Assembly (NCBI GenBank): GCA_946811185.2 | Contig: OX328106.1 | Span: 44,342,311 to 44,406,310 of the forward strand | Length of the DNA: 64,000 nucleotides | Source of the DNA: Hippopus hippopus | Taxonomy: Eukaryota; Mollusca; Bivalvia; Cardiida; Cardiidae | Direction: 5' to 3' | Shown: positions 50,754-60,905 of the stretch, one piece after another | Layout: the number at the start of each line of letters is the position of its first letter | Numbering within the stretch: position 1 is the first letter of the stretch | Program-made: the position numbers and the translations under genes | Notes under the pieces: model-generated | What the model saw: the letters and a program-made list of their open reading frames with translations, nothing else | The model's database searches: none | What the model was told of the DNA's origin: nothing

Positions 50754-50999
50754 CATTTTGACGTAACTTCGTAAAAAATACAACAAAAAATATACATATC
50801 TGTATTATTTTTGAAGAGATGTGTAGACCGTGATAAGGACTGATCAAAAGACTATTGGCACCTGGACCCAGGCCCAACAGCCACTTTTGTTACAATGTTT
50901 TCACGCGCATTCATGCTTGGTATCTCCACCATCAGTATTTTACAGGGATATTCTCAAAGTTACCTGCTGCATATGTATTTTACTGTGGAGGTGGTGACT

Positions 51000-51240
51000 T
51001 GTATTTTCAGTTGTAGCGGACGAATCCCCAAACGACAAAAACTAAGAATCGTCCATAACCGCATGTGCAGACGACAAATGAAATGAAGCTTAAATAATGG
51101 GATTTTTCTCTGAAAATGCAGAAAACGTTGTCGGAATGGAAAAAAAAAAAATGATTATCAGCATTTTCTCCGTTGTCCACGATGTTTTCAAAAAGCCTTC
51201 TATCTGTGGTTGTTAAAACACGGGACAGTTTCGTAGAAAG
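51000..51240 (-). mobile_element. F3 relic
   Basis: CCCCAAACGACAAAAACTAAG, CAGCATTTTCTCCGTTGTCC and AAACACGGGACAGTTTCG. Confidence 0.6.
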
Positions 51241-51348
51241 TTTTGATTGAACAACACCAGGCGGTTATAGCAAGACTTCCGGTAGAATTTTTTTTTTTCA
51301 TGTTTTTACAAGACATTGTATTCAAATATAAACTACAACCTTTATCTA

Positions 51349-51545
51349 GTAGGCTCCAAAGTGGCGCAATGGTTAGGAACCCGACTCCGAGCTCGGCGAA
51401 CCGAGATCGAGACCGGCACAAGCCCAGAAAAAAAAAACACAAACAGGGGGAAAAAATAGAAAGGCACCTGGATAGAGAGCCAAACAGCCGGACAGAGAAC
51501 GGACAAGAAAGACACTTGGATAGGCGATGGTGGGACCCAGGAAAA
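51349..51545 (+). mobile_element. tRNA-like SINE head of another type
   Basis: AGTGGCGCAATGGTTAGGAA (A-box-like) and AACCGAGATCGAGACCGG (B-box-like). The body is A-rich and unlike the other SINEs here. Confidence 0.55.
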
Positions 51546-51871
51546 TTACCTTTTACTACTTTGTGTATTTGAAATTATCAATTGTAATACAGGTGTTTAT
51601 TGAAATATTATTTATTTTTAATATTTGAATTTTTCTTTGTAAGTTTAAAGAACTTGTTTTCTCTATGCAGAGATCAAGTATAAGCAAGAACACAAAAGTA
51701 AAGAGAAAATGTTTTTAATAGTCCAAATGAACTTTTTATGTATACAATGGAAACATATTACCCAGAGATCTGATTAAACAATCATAAATTAAAAAGAAGG
51801 CTTTATAAAACATTGTCGAAAAAGGAGAAAATGCTGGTCACAAACATTTTCCCTCTTTCCCACTAATTTCT

Positions 51872-51951
51872 AGCCTTTTCATACACAATTATCATTATTT
51901 GAATCATATTTAGCCTTTTCATATACAATTATCATTATTTGAATCATATTT
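51872..51951. repeat. 40-bp direct tandem duplication
   Basis: AGCCTTTTCATACACAATTA and the next bases repeat at 51912 with one base change, inside an F3 relic (51760-52000). Confidence 0.9.
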
Positions 51952-52033
51952 GTCAACAGCAAATACAGATTAATCGAAAATTTTATCATCTGCAAGAAAG
52001 TCAATACACAAATATTAAAGTCTTAAGTAAAAT

Positions 52034-52290
52034 ATGAGCCATGCTCTGGTAAAGGGGGCTTAATGAATCTCCGTGATGCATTATACCGTAGACTATCATA
52101 TTACTAAGAATCCATCACATCCATTATGTCAAACAATTGACTAAATCCATAGGTAGAATGGTCCTGACAACCAGAAAGTTAGCAAAAGTTTTGACCAAGG
52201 TCAGCCTGCGCAGACTTGCGCAGGCTGACCTGGACCGATACTTTTTGCAGATGCATTAAGCCCCCGTTTCACAGAGCGTGGCTCATATGT
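52034..52290 (-). mobile_element. F2 MITE, reverse
   Basis: ATGAGCCATGCTCTGGTAAA start, GTCAGCCTGCGCAGACTTGC core, CACAGAGCGTGGCTCAT end. Confidence 0.93.
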
Positions 52291-52315
52291 AAAAAGAAAG
52301 ATACAAGTTCATTGT

Positions 52316-53060
52316 CTCTCCACCAAACAACAAAATTTGTCCAAACTTTTCCGAAAAACATGACCTAATTGAAAGATGACAATTTGAATGTAGCTATAAC
52401 AATGGAATTTGTCTTTCAATGGGTAGAAAACACTGTGGAAAAGAGAAAATGCTGACTACAAGCACATTCATCATTTTCCATAATGTTTTCAAAAACCTTA
52501 TACATATTTTTGTTTAAAAACAATTGCTTGCTTGAGAAAAGGTTAAAACTAAGACAATAGCCTCATCAAAAATACAGAATGTTTAAAAAAAAAAACCTCT
52601 AAATTGAAGGATGAAGTTTTGGGCTCGCCCATTTTGAAAGTATGTGCAAAAGACAAATGTGCCTGAAATGATCTAATTTGTCTATGAAAGGGTAGAAAAC
52701 ATGGAGGAAAAGGAGTAAATACTGCTTCCTAGCATTTTTCCTATTCCACAGTGTTTTCAAGAGCCTAATGAATCATTGTTTTTAAAAAAATTGGCTGGTT
52801 TGAAAAGGGATTAAAATTAAGAGAAACTCATCACATTACAGGCTAGTCTAATTTTTTAACCAAACAAATTTTAGTATTGTCCAATTTTAAAGCATCTGCA
52901 GAGGACATGAAATGTGACTCAAATGATAGAACTTGTCTTCATAGAGATACAAAACACAATGTAAAAAGAGAAAATGCTGGTTACAAGCGCTTCCACTATT
53001 TTCCACAATATTTTCAAAAGCCTATTAAATGTAGTACCTTTAAAACAAACTGCTTAAATA
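52316..53060 (-). mobile_element. Three successive diverged F3 copies
   Basis: Copies at about 52316-52545, 52541-52815 and 52815-53060. Each has a CCAAACAACAAAATTTG-like start, an ACAAGCAC or CCTAGCATTTTT hairpin remnant and a GTTTTCAAAA segment. Arms are too diverged to pair well. Confidence 0.65.
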
Positions 53061-53115
53061 ACGAGTTAAAATCAATACAAATCAATACAACAAACTCATC
53101 ACAATACCGACTTTC

Positions 53116-53190
53116 AACTCGTTACCTTTCAACTGGTTACCAAATGACGAAATTTTAGACTCGTCCAAATTAAAAGCATTTGAACCATCT
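53116..53190 (-). mobile_element. F3 left-end fragment cut off by F2
   Basis: GGTTACCAAATGACGAAATTT to AAAAGCATTTGAA is an F3 orientation B start. It stops where CCATCTGGCAAAAGGGGG (F2) begins. Confidence 0.75.
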
Positions 53191-53203
53191 GGCAAAAGGG
53201 GGC

Positions 53204-53432
53204 TTAACCCTTTCCCAAACAATCCCTGGTTTTTACGGGTCAGGAATGGAAGCCTTTTGAAAAGATTGTGGGAAAAGGAGAAAATGCTGGTAACCAGCAT
53301 TTTCTCCTTTTCCCACAATGTTTTCTACCCTATCATATAGAAAAATCATCTTTTTAGCAACTGTTAATTTGTCATCTGCAAAATGCTTTCAATTTGGTCT
53401 GGTCCAAAATTTGCCGTTTGGGAAATGGTTAA
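53204..53432 (+). mobile_element. F3 MITE (A) inserted at TTAA in F2
   Basis: TTAACCCTTTCCCAAACAAT start, ATGCTGGTAACCAGCAT hairpin, TTGGGAAATGGTTAA end. Intact F2 copies read GGGGGCTTAATGCATC here, so TTAA was the target and is present on both sides. Confidence 0.95.
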
Positions 53433-53501
53433 TGCATCCCCTTAATGCATTATACCAAGCAAGACCTTATATGATTATAGATCAATAAAATCCATTTTCT
53501 T

Positions 53502-53731
53502 TTATACTCTTTACCAAACGACAAAATTTTAGACTTTTCCGACTTGAAAGCATTTGCAGATGATAAAATAAACGTGACTCAAAAATTGAAACTTGACTTT
53601 AGAAGAGCAGAAAACATTGTGGAAAAAGGAGAAAATGCTGGTTACCAGCATTTTCTCCTTTTCCCACAATGTTTTCAGAAGGCTTCTTCCTCTGGGTCGT
53701 AAAAACCAGGGATTGTTAGGGAAAGGGTTAA
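53502..53731 (-). mobile_element. F3 MITE (B) inserted in the same F2
   Basis: TTATACTCTTTACCAAACGAC start, ATGCTGGTTACCAGCAT hairpin, GGGAAAGGGTTAA end. The left flank now reads TTTA in place of TTAA. Confidence 0.92.
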
Positions 53732-54267
53732 GAATCGATTGAATTCTGTAGTAGAATGGTCCTTAGAAATTCAGAAAACTGACCAAAAGCAAGAAAGTTT
53801 TGGCCCAGGTCAGCCTGCACAGACTGTGCAGGCTGACCTAGGTCAATATCTTTTTTCAGATGCATTAAGCCCTCTTTGAACAGAGCATGCCTCACTTGCT
53901 CATTTGCAGATGACAGTTTAGTTGTGGCTCAAATGATGGGATTGGTCTTTGTCGCACTAGAAACTACTATGTGACTAAGAGAAAAAGCTGGTTACCACCA
54001 TTTTCTCTTTTTCCCCTCGAGACAGGTAAGTGTTCCTCAAATGATGGGATTTGTTTTTGAAAGGCTAGAATGAAAAAAGGAGAAAAATGTTAGATACCAT
54101 TATTTTCTCCTCCCAACATGTTTTCAAGAGCCTTCTTCCTCCCAGTAGAAAAATATTTTTTTTTTTTCTGGGTAAAGGGTTAAGACATACCAACATTATG
54201 TTCAAAATTAATGGCAAAAAAGATACATACATGTATTTAAAGAAAAGGTACACATCTTTTCAAAAAC

Positions 54268-54498
54268 TCTTTACCAAATGACACAATTTTGGACTAGTCC
54301 AAATTCAGAGCATTTGCAGACCACAATTGAAATGTGGTTTGAAAGATGGAACTTGTTTTGATAGGGTAGATAACATAGTGGAAAAAAGAAGAAAATGCTG
54401 GTTACCAGCATTTTTTTCATTTTCCCACTTTTACAGTGTTTTCAAAAGCCTTCTTTTTTTATGGTCTTAAAAACTTTCGATTGTGAGGTAAAGAGTTA
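54268..54498 (-). mobile_element. F3 MITE (B), chain member 1
   Basis: CTCTTTACCAAATGACACAA start, ATGCTGGTTACCAGCAT hairpin, GTGAGGTAAAGAGTTAA end. More diverged F3 pieces precede it (53900-54180). Confidence 0.9.
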
Positions 54499-54724
54499 AC
54501 CCTTTACCACACAATCCTGAGTTTTAACGACCCTGAGAAAGAATCCTTTTGAAAACATTGTGGGAAAAGGAGAAAATGCTGGTAACCAGCATTTTCTCCT
54601 TTTCCCACAATGCTTTCTATCCTTCCCACTATACATTTCAGCTTTTGAGTCATATTTATTTTGTTGTCTGCAAATGCTTTCAAATTGAATCAGTCTAAAA
54701 TTTTGTCGTTTGGTAAAGAGTTAA
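54495..54724 (+). mobile_element. F3 MITE (A), chain member 2
   Basis: TTAACCCTTTACCACACAAT start, ATGCTGGTAACCAGCAT hairpin, GTTTGGTAAAGAGTTAA end. Both ends overlap neighbours by exactly TTAA. Close to consensus. Confidence 0.96.
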
Positions 54725-54948
54725 CTCTTTACTAGATGACAAAATTTTAGACTCTCCCTAATTGAGAGCATTTGCAGATAACAAACTTAATGTGACTCAA
54801 AAATTGATTTTTGTTTTGGGAAGGATAGAAAACAGTGTTAGAAAAGGAGAAAATGCTGGTTACTAGCATTTTCTCCTTTTCCCACTATGTTGTCAAAAGC
54901 ATTCTTTTTCAAGGTCACTAAACTTGGGACAATGTAGTATAGAGTTAA
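54721..54948 (-). mobile_element. F3 MITE (B), chain member 3
   Basis: TTAACTCTTTACTAGATGAC start, ATGCTGGTTACTAGCAT hairpin, GTAGTATAGAGTTAA end. Confidence 0.94.
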
Positions 54949-55172
54949 TCCTTTACCATACAGACCCAAGTTTTAACAACCCTGATGAAAGAAAGGTTTT
55001 GAAAACATTGCGGGAAAAGGAAAAAAATGCTGGCAACCAGCATTTTCTCCTTTTCCCACAATGTTTTCTACCCTATCAAAGACAGAAATCATCATTTGAG
55101 TTACATTTATACCGTTGTCTACATATGATTTCAATTTGGCCGTGTCCAATATTTCGTTGTTTGGTAAAGAAT
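54945..55172 (+). mobile_element. F3 MITE (A), chain member 4
   Basis: TTAATCCTTTACCATACAGA start, ATGCTGGCAACCAGCAT hairpin, TTGTTTGGTAAAGAATAA end. Confidence 0.93.
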
Positions 55173-55299
55173 AATAAACAACATGGAAAATTATGTGCTG
55201 AAGCGCTTATCTGCTTACAGGAAAGACTGGCTACTATACCCTTTACCAAAAAATCACGTTTTACTTATCAAGACATACATTCCGACAAACTTTCATAAG

Positions 55300-57040
55300 T
55301 ATTTGAGAGAAAATGTGGCCTGTAAGGTGTAAAAAAGGTTTTTCTGAGATTTGACCTAGTGGCCTAGTTTTTCATCCAACATGACCCATATTCATACTAG
55401 TCTAAGATATTATCAAGACAAACATTCAATGCAAATTTCAAGATTATTGGACTGAAAATGTGGCCTCTAGAGCGTACACACGGTTTTTCAAGGATCAAAC
55501 TTGGTGACCTAGTTTATTCCATGTGACCCATTTTCAAACTCATGCAAGATATCATCAAGACAAACATTCTAACAAAAGTTTAAAGAATATTGGACTGTAA
55601 TTATAGTACAAAAAGTTTTTCCGAGATTTGACCTTGTGACCTAGTTTTTTATCCAACATGACCCATTTTCATACTAGTCTAAGAAATTATCAAGACAAAC
55701 ATTCTGACCGAATTTCAAGATTATTGGACTGAAAATGTGGCCTCTAGAGCTTACATAAGGTTTTTCTACGATTTGACCTGGTGCCCTAGTTTTTGACCTG
55801 ACATGACCCATTTTCAATCTCATCCAAGCTATCATCATGACCATCTTTAAAGAGCATTGGACTGAAAATGTGGCTTCTGGAGCGTACACAAGGTTTTTCA
55901 AAGATTTTAACTAGTGACCTAGTTTTTGACCCCACATGGCCCACTTTTGAACTCATCTGCGATATTATCAAGACAAACATTCTGACCAAATTTCAAGAGT
56001 ATTGGACAGAAAATGTGGCTTCTGGAGCATATACAAGGTTTTTTTAAGATTTGACCTAGTGACCTAGTTTTTGATCCAACATGGCCTGTTTTCAAATTCA
56101 TCAGAGATATCATCAAAACAAACATTCTGACCACCTTTCAAGAGTATTGGACTGAAAATGTGGCCTCCAGAGCGTACACAAGGTTTTTCTAAGATTTGAC
56201 CTGGTGACCTAGTTTTTGACCCGACATGGCCCATTTTCAACTTCGTCCGAGATATCATCAAGGCAAACATTCTGACCAAGTTTCAGGAGTACTAGACAGA
56301 AAATGTGGCCTCTAGAGCATACACAAGTTTTTTCTAAGATTTGACCTGGTGACCTAGTTTTTGACTCAACATGGCCCATTTTCAAACTCGTATGAGATAT
56401 CATCAAGACAAACATTCTGACCAACTTTCAGCAGTATTGGACTGATAATATGGCCTCTAGAGCGTACACAAGTTTTTTCTAAGATTTGACAGGGTGACCT
56501 AGTTTTTGATCCGACATGGCCCATTTTCGAACTCATCTGAGATATCATTTAGACAAACATTCTGACAAACTTTCAGGAGTATTAGACAGAAAATGTGGCC
56601 TCTAGAGCGTACACAAGGTTTTTCTAAGATTTGACCTAGTGACCCAGTTTTTGACCCGAGATTACCCATTTTCGAACTCGTCCGAGATATCATCAAGGCA
56701 AACATCATCTTCCGAGATATTATCAAGGCAAACATTCTGACCAAGTTTCAAGAATATTAGACAGAAAATGTGGCCTCTAGAGCGTACACAAGGTTTTTCT
56801 AAGATTTTACCTAGTGACCTAGTTTTTGACCCGACATGACCCATTTTCGAACTCGTCCAAGATATCATCAAGGCAAACATTCTGACCAAGTTTCATGAGT
56901 ATCGGACTGAAAATGTGGCCTCTAGAGTGTACACAAGGTAAAAAGTTGACGACGGATGATGCACGATGCACGACGGACGCCGGACACAGCACGATCACAA
57001 TAGCTCACCATGAGCACTATGTGCTCAGGTGAGCTAAAAA
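55300..57040 (-). repeat. 145-bp tandem array ending in a GAGCTCACC hairpin
   Basis: Eleven to twelve units of about 145 bp, each with CCTCTAGAGCGTACACAAGG, ATTTGACCTAGTGACCTAG, TTTTTGACCCGACATGGCCC and ATCATCAAGACAAACATTC. The array ends in GATGCACGACGGACGCCGG and the hairpin TAGCTCACCATGAGCAC / GTGCTCAGGTGAGCTA. This is an expanded, inverted relative of 44852-45482. Confidence 0.93.
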
Positions 57041-57198
57041 GCTAATACTCAGTACTTTTCTCCTTTCCTCCTGATATTTTCTGCCCCTTTAAAAACAACC
57101 TGGTTTAAAATTTTGCAGCCCAATAAAAAGTTTACAATTTCAAAAAGTGCCCAAAGAAATGAAGCAAATACATTAAATTTTCAGTTATCTGTAATGGA

Positions 57199-57402
57199 TT
57201 AACCCTAGAACTGCTTAGTGCAACTCACTGACCTTTTGCAGTGTAGATTAAGATCAGACTGCACAGAACGTGCAATTTGATCTTGGATCTACACTGTCTG
57301 ATAAGGAGACATTTTTCTCGAAATTACAAGATTCAAATAACATTAGGTTTTTACCATCAGCTTGAAAGTTTTATTTAAGTTATTAAGCAGGATAAGGGTT
57401 AA
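57199..57402 (+). mobile_element. F4 MITE, TTAA-flanked
   Basis: TTAACCCTAGAACTGCTTAG start, GATCAGACTGCACAGAACGT hairpin, AGCAGGATAAGGGTTAA end, 204 bp. Confidence 0.93.
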
Positions 57403-57599
57403 CCAAGCACAGTAAATGCTTATTTTAGACTTAATCTGAAACTAGCACAAATCTCACAGAGAAACAGAGACAGGAAGGGAAAGAAACTGGTAAAACATTT
57501 TGGGAATATGACCAAGTGCTCATTTTCTCACAATGTTTTCAAAAGCAGCATAACTGACTTTTGGAAATTATAAAACTATTTACATTGTTACAGTACAAT

Positions 57600-57790
57600 C
57601 TTTACCCTTCTCAAGATAATCCCATATTTTGATACATCTAGAAAGGAAGGCTTTTGAAAACCTTGTTGGGAAATGAAAAAGTGCTGGTAACCAGCATTTT
57701 CTCCTTTCACACAATTTTTTCTTTACCCTTCTCAGAAAAAATTTCACCACTGACAAGTCTAAAATTTTGTAAGTTTGGTAAAAAGTTAAA
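57600..57790 (+). mobile_element. F3 MITE, diverged
   Basis: TTTACCCTTCTCAAGATAATC start, GTGCTGGTAACCAGCAT hairpin, GTTTGGTAAAAAGTTAA end, with part of the right half missing. Confidence 0.82.
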
Positions 57791-57973
57791 CAAATCCAAT
57801 GCTTCTACAGCATTATTGACATAAAAAAAGTTTGTCACCTCAGACAAAAATCTTGAAAGATTCCAAAATCTGAACACAAATGCGTAATGTAGAAAAAATG
57901 GGAACAGGCCAAACATTCCTTTATCATTCTAGAAACAAGTCTATCTTAAAAATTAAGCCTAAAACTGCTATTA

Positions 57974-58160
57974 ATTAAAAAAAAAATCCTAAACAATTGT
58001 AAAGAGCCAAATATTGCAATTTCAACTTATTTCTATATGATTGAAAATCTCTCTGTACTGGACAGTGTTGATCAAGATCAGACTGCCCATTCCATGCAGT
58101 CTGATCTATGATTTATATGGCCCACAATAGTGCACTGCATGGCACTTAGTAGCCAATGGG
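57974..58160 (-). mobile_element. F4-like MITE
   Basis: GAGCCAAATATTGCAATTTC, GGACAGTGTTGATCAAGATC hairpin, GGCACTTAGTAGCCAATGGG end. Confidence 0.75.
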
Positions 58161-58195
58161 AGAAACGGTACTCTCAAGTCTGAGTGAAAAAATGA

Positions 58196-58424
58196 TTAAC
58201 CCTTTACCACACAATGACGCCTTTTAACGCCCCTGACGAAGAGGCCTTTTGAAAACATTCTGGGAAAAAGAGAAAATGCTGGTAACCAGCATTTTCTCCT
58301 TTTCCCACAAAGTTTTCTACCCTATCAAAGAAAAGTTGCGTCACTTGAGCCACTATGAAATTGTCGTCTGCAAATGCTTTCAATTTGGATAGGTCTTAAA
58401 TTTTGCCGTGTGGTAAAGGGTTAA
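58196..58424 (+). mobile_element. F3 MITE (A), intact
   Basis: TTAACCCTTTACCACACAAT start, ATGCTGGTAACCAGCAT hairpin, GTGTGGTAAAGGGTTAA end, 229 bp. Confidence 0.95.
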
Positions 58425-58444
58425 GCACCCCTGTTTAGGCCTTT

Positions 58445-58518
58445 GTTATTTGATCTGTCATCTGCAATTGCTATGAATTTGGACTAGTCTAAAATCTTGT
58501 CAGCTGGTAAACAGTTAA
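58445..58518 (+). mobile_element. F3 right-end fragment
   Basis: ATCTGTCATCTGCAATTGC to GCTGGTAAACAGTTAA. It ends at the TTAA where the next copy begins. Confidence 0.75.
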
Positions 58519-58794
58519 CCCTTTACCACACAGTCTTGACTTTTAACGACCGTTACGACAGGGATCCTATATATACATGCATGTGTATGTACGATCCCTG
58601 GTTACGAGAAAGGGCTTTTGAAAACATTGAGGGAAAAGGCAAAAATACAGGTATCCAGCATTTTCTCCTTTTCGTCACAATATTTTCTACCTTTTCAAAG
58701 ACAAATTCTATCATTTAGGCAGCATTTAATTTGTTGCCTGTAAATGCTTTCAAATTTGGATAAGTTCAAAATTTTGATGTTTGGTAAAGAGTCA
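58515..58794 (+). mobile_element. F3 MITE (A) carrying a 42-bp insertion
   Basis: TTAACCCTTTACCACACAGT start. The ATACAGGTATCCAGCAT hairpin is partly degraded. GTTTGGTAAAGAGTCAA end. Confidence 0.9.
58559..58600. mobile_element. 42-bp hairpin insertion with 7-bp target duplication
   Basis: CAGGGATC at one end and GATCCCTG at the other, with most of the inside also self-complementary. It is flanked by GTTACGA on both sides (58552-58558, 58601-58607). Other F3 copies lack it. Confidence 0.82.
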
Positions 58795-58854
58795 AAATTC
58801 AACTACTTGCTTTAACCCTTAGAGCCCTAAATTAATGATATAGCTCTTAAAATT

Positions 58855-59114
58855 CAGCCATGCTCTGTGAAAAGGGGGTTTAATGTATATGCCAAAAGTA
58901 CCTACCCTGTTCAGCCTGCGCAGTGCACGCAGGCTGACCTGGGCCTGGAACTTTTCCCAACTGGTCAATTTTCTCTATGTTTAAGGACCAGTTTGCCTCA
59001 TGATCAAGTTGGTTGTTAAAAAAAGTGGTTATTATGGATCCATAATTATATGATGTTTTGATTGGTATAATGTTTTACAGAGATAAATTAAGCTCCCTTT
59101 TCACAGCAGGGCTG
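58855..59114 (+). mobile_element. F2 MITE
   Basis: TCAGCCATGCTCTGTGAAAA start, TTCAGCCTGCGCAGTGCACG core, TCACAGCAGGGCTGAA end. Confidence 0.9.
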
Positions 59115-59184
59115 AAATATTTTGCTTGTCCAATAGATAAGCCAAACATGTGGTCTTCAAATATAATTATAATAAAGTAAAGAG

Positions 59185-59410
59185 TTAACCCTTTACCACA
59201 CAATCCCGAGTTTTAATGACCCTGAAAAAGAAGCCTTTTGAAAACATTGTGGGTAAAGGAGAAAATGCTGGTACCCAGCATTTTCTCCTTTTTCCCACAA
59301 TGTTTTCTACCCAATTAAAGACAAACTTCATCACTTGAGCCATACTTAAATTGTCGTCTGCTTTTTCGGTTTGGACACATCTATTATTTTGACATGTGGT
59401 AAAGAGTTAA
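59185..59410 (+). mobile_element. F3 MITE (A)
   Basis: TTAACCCTTTACCACACAAT start, ATGCTGGTACCCAGCAT hairpin, ATGTGGTAAAGAGTTAA end. Confidence 0.95.
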
Positions 59411-59554
59411 AAGAAACATTAAAATGTTTTCTTCAAAAACGTTCTCCTTGTTTTTCAATGTTTTCAGTTAGCTTACAACCACCATCATCAACAGCGAATA
59501 TTGCTAAAGCATGTTACATCAGTTTGTATATAAAAACATTTTAATGCATTTAAC

Positions 59555-59783
59555 TTAACCCTTTACCACACAATCCCAACTTTTAACAACCATGAGAAAG
59601 AAGGCTTTTGAAAAAATTGTGGGAAAAGGAGAAAATGCTGGGAACAAACATATTTTACTTTTCCCATGATGCTTTCTACCCTTTTTAAACACAAATTTCA
59701 ATTTTTGATACCATTTACTTTGTCGTCTGCAAATGCTTTGAATTTGGATAAGTCATAAATTTGGTTGTATGGTAAAGAGTTAA
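59555..59783 (+). mobile_element. F3 MITE (A), hairpin decayed
   Basis: TTAACCCTTTACCACACAAT start and TGTATGGTAAAGAGTTAA end. The right arm reads AACAAACATATTTTACTT. Confidence 0.92.
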
Positions 59784-59802
59784 AGGCTAACTATCTGTTG
59801 AA

Positions 59803-59986
59803 TCTTTACCACATGACAAAGTTTTGGACTTGTGTTCAAATCCAGGCTTTTTCTTTGACAGGGTAGATAACATTACAGGAGGAGGAGAAACTGCTGCTTA
59901 CCATTTTCTCCTTTTTCCACAATATTTTCAACAACAAACTCTGTCAGGGTTTTTAAAATTCAAGATTGTGGGGTGAAGGGTTAACC
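59803..59986 (-). mobile_element. F3 MITE (B), shortened
   Basis: ATCTTTACCACATGACAAAG start, CTGCTTACCATTTTCTCC remnant, TGGGGTGAAGGGTTAA end. Confidence 0.8.
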
Positions 59987-60237
59987 CTTTACAATGAAAA
60001 ACCTTATTTAAAACTATTTTACATTATCTTGAGGGGCTGTTTTTTGACCCCATGGGGCATAACTGAAAATTTCTTGGTAGAGGTCCACCAGAGGCTGCCT
60101 CTCAGTTTGGGAAAGGAAGATTTTAAAAAAGTTTTGAGAGTAGAAGTCTCCATACAGGACAATACTTTGAAAAAATCTTAGTAAAGATCCAGTAGAATGT
60201 ACATGCATACCACATTTTGTAGCCTTAACAATACTGT

Positions 60238-60466
60238 TTAACCCTTTACCATACAATAACACTGTTTAACAAACCCAGAAAAAGTAGGCTTTTGAAAACA
60301 TTATTGGAAAAGGAGAAAATGCTGATAAACAGCATTTTCTCCTTTTCCAACGATGTTTTCTACCCTATCTAAGACAAATTCCATCATTTGAGCCACATTA
60401 GTTTGTCATCAGCAAATGCTTTCAATTTGGACAAGTCTAAAATTTTCTCGTGTGGTAAAGAGTTAA
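60238..60466 (+). mobile_element. F3 MITE (A) with an arm-matched substitution
   Basis: TTAACCCTTTACCATACAAT start, ATGCTGATAAACAGCAT centre. TTGGAAAAGG in both arms replaces GTGGGAAAAGG. GTGTGGTAAAGAGTTAA end. Confidence 0.94.
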
Positions 60467-60689
60467 GACAAGACACTTCTTGAAGATCCGCTAAATTTCC
60501 CCATGGGTCAAAACAGCCTTGAAATTACAAGTCTTTTTTACAGGCAGTATTAGATTAAATCTTCACTCCACTGTCCAATACTCTTAGCTGGAAAGATTCA
60601 GTCCAACAGCCATATCTACATCACATTGTCTTCCTGAAAATAGAAGGCAAAACTCACACTGATTTCAACTCTTCTTTAATACCCATCAA

Positions 60690-60905
60690 GAACCTTTCAC
60701 AACTGTAGTTGCCTTTGCAGCCGGTGAAGATCCAAGATCTCACTGCATGTTTACTGCAGACTGACCTGGGATCTTCACCAACCATTACCTTCTGTCTAAG
60801 GGCAGTTTTACAACTATAGTTGCCTTTGTAGCCAGTAAACATCCAAGATCAGACTGCATGTTTACTACAGACTAACCTGGAATCCACGCTGACCACTGTG
60901 CAGAG
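60690..60905. mobile_element. Two adjacent F4-like hairpins of another subtype
   Basis: GTTGCCTTTGCAGCCGGTGAAG with GGGATCTTCACC, then GTTGCCTTTGTAGCCAGTAAAC with a second hairpin centred on CTGCATGTTTACTACAGAC. Confidence 0.6.

Larger units (their letters stand above)
53182..53894 (-). mobile_element. F2 MITE split by two F3 insertions
   Basis: F2 pieces: 53182-53206 (CTGGCAAAAGGGGGCTTAA), 53432-53503 (TGCATCCCCTTAATGCATTA to CCATTTTCTTTT), 53732-53894 (GAATCGATTGAATTCTGTAG to CAGAGCATGCCTCA). Together they give a full reverse F2. Confidence 0.9.

Noticed and set aside
55674..56889. A ladder of overlapping minus-strand open frames of about 71-75 residues with similar protein sequence
   Set aside because: They recur with the 145-bp period of the tandem array, and each unit shifts frame. 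They are a by-product of the repeat, not genes.
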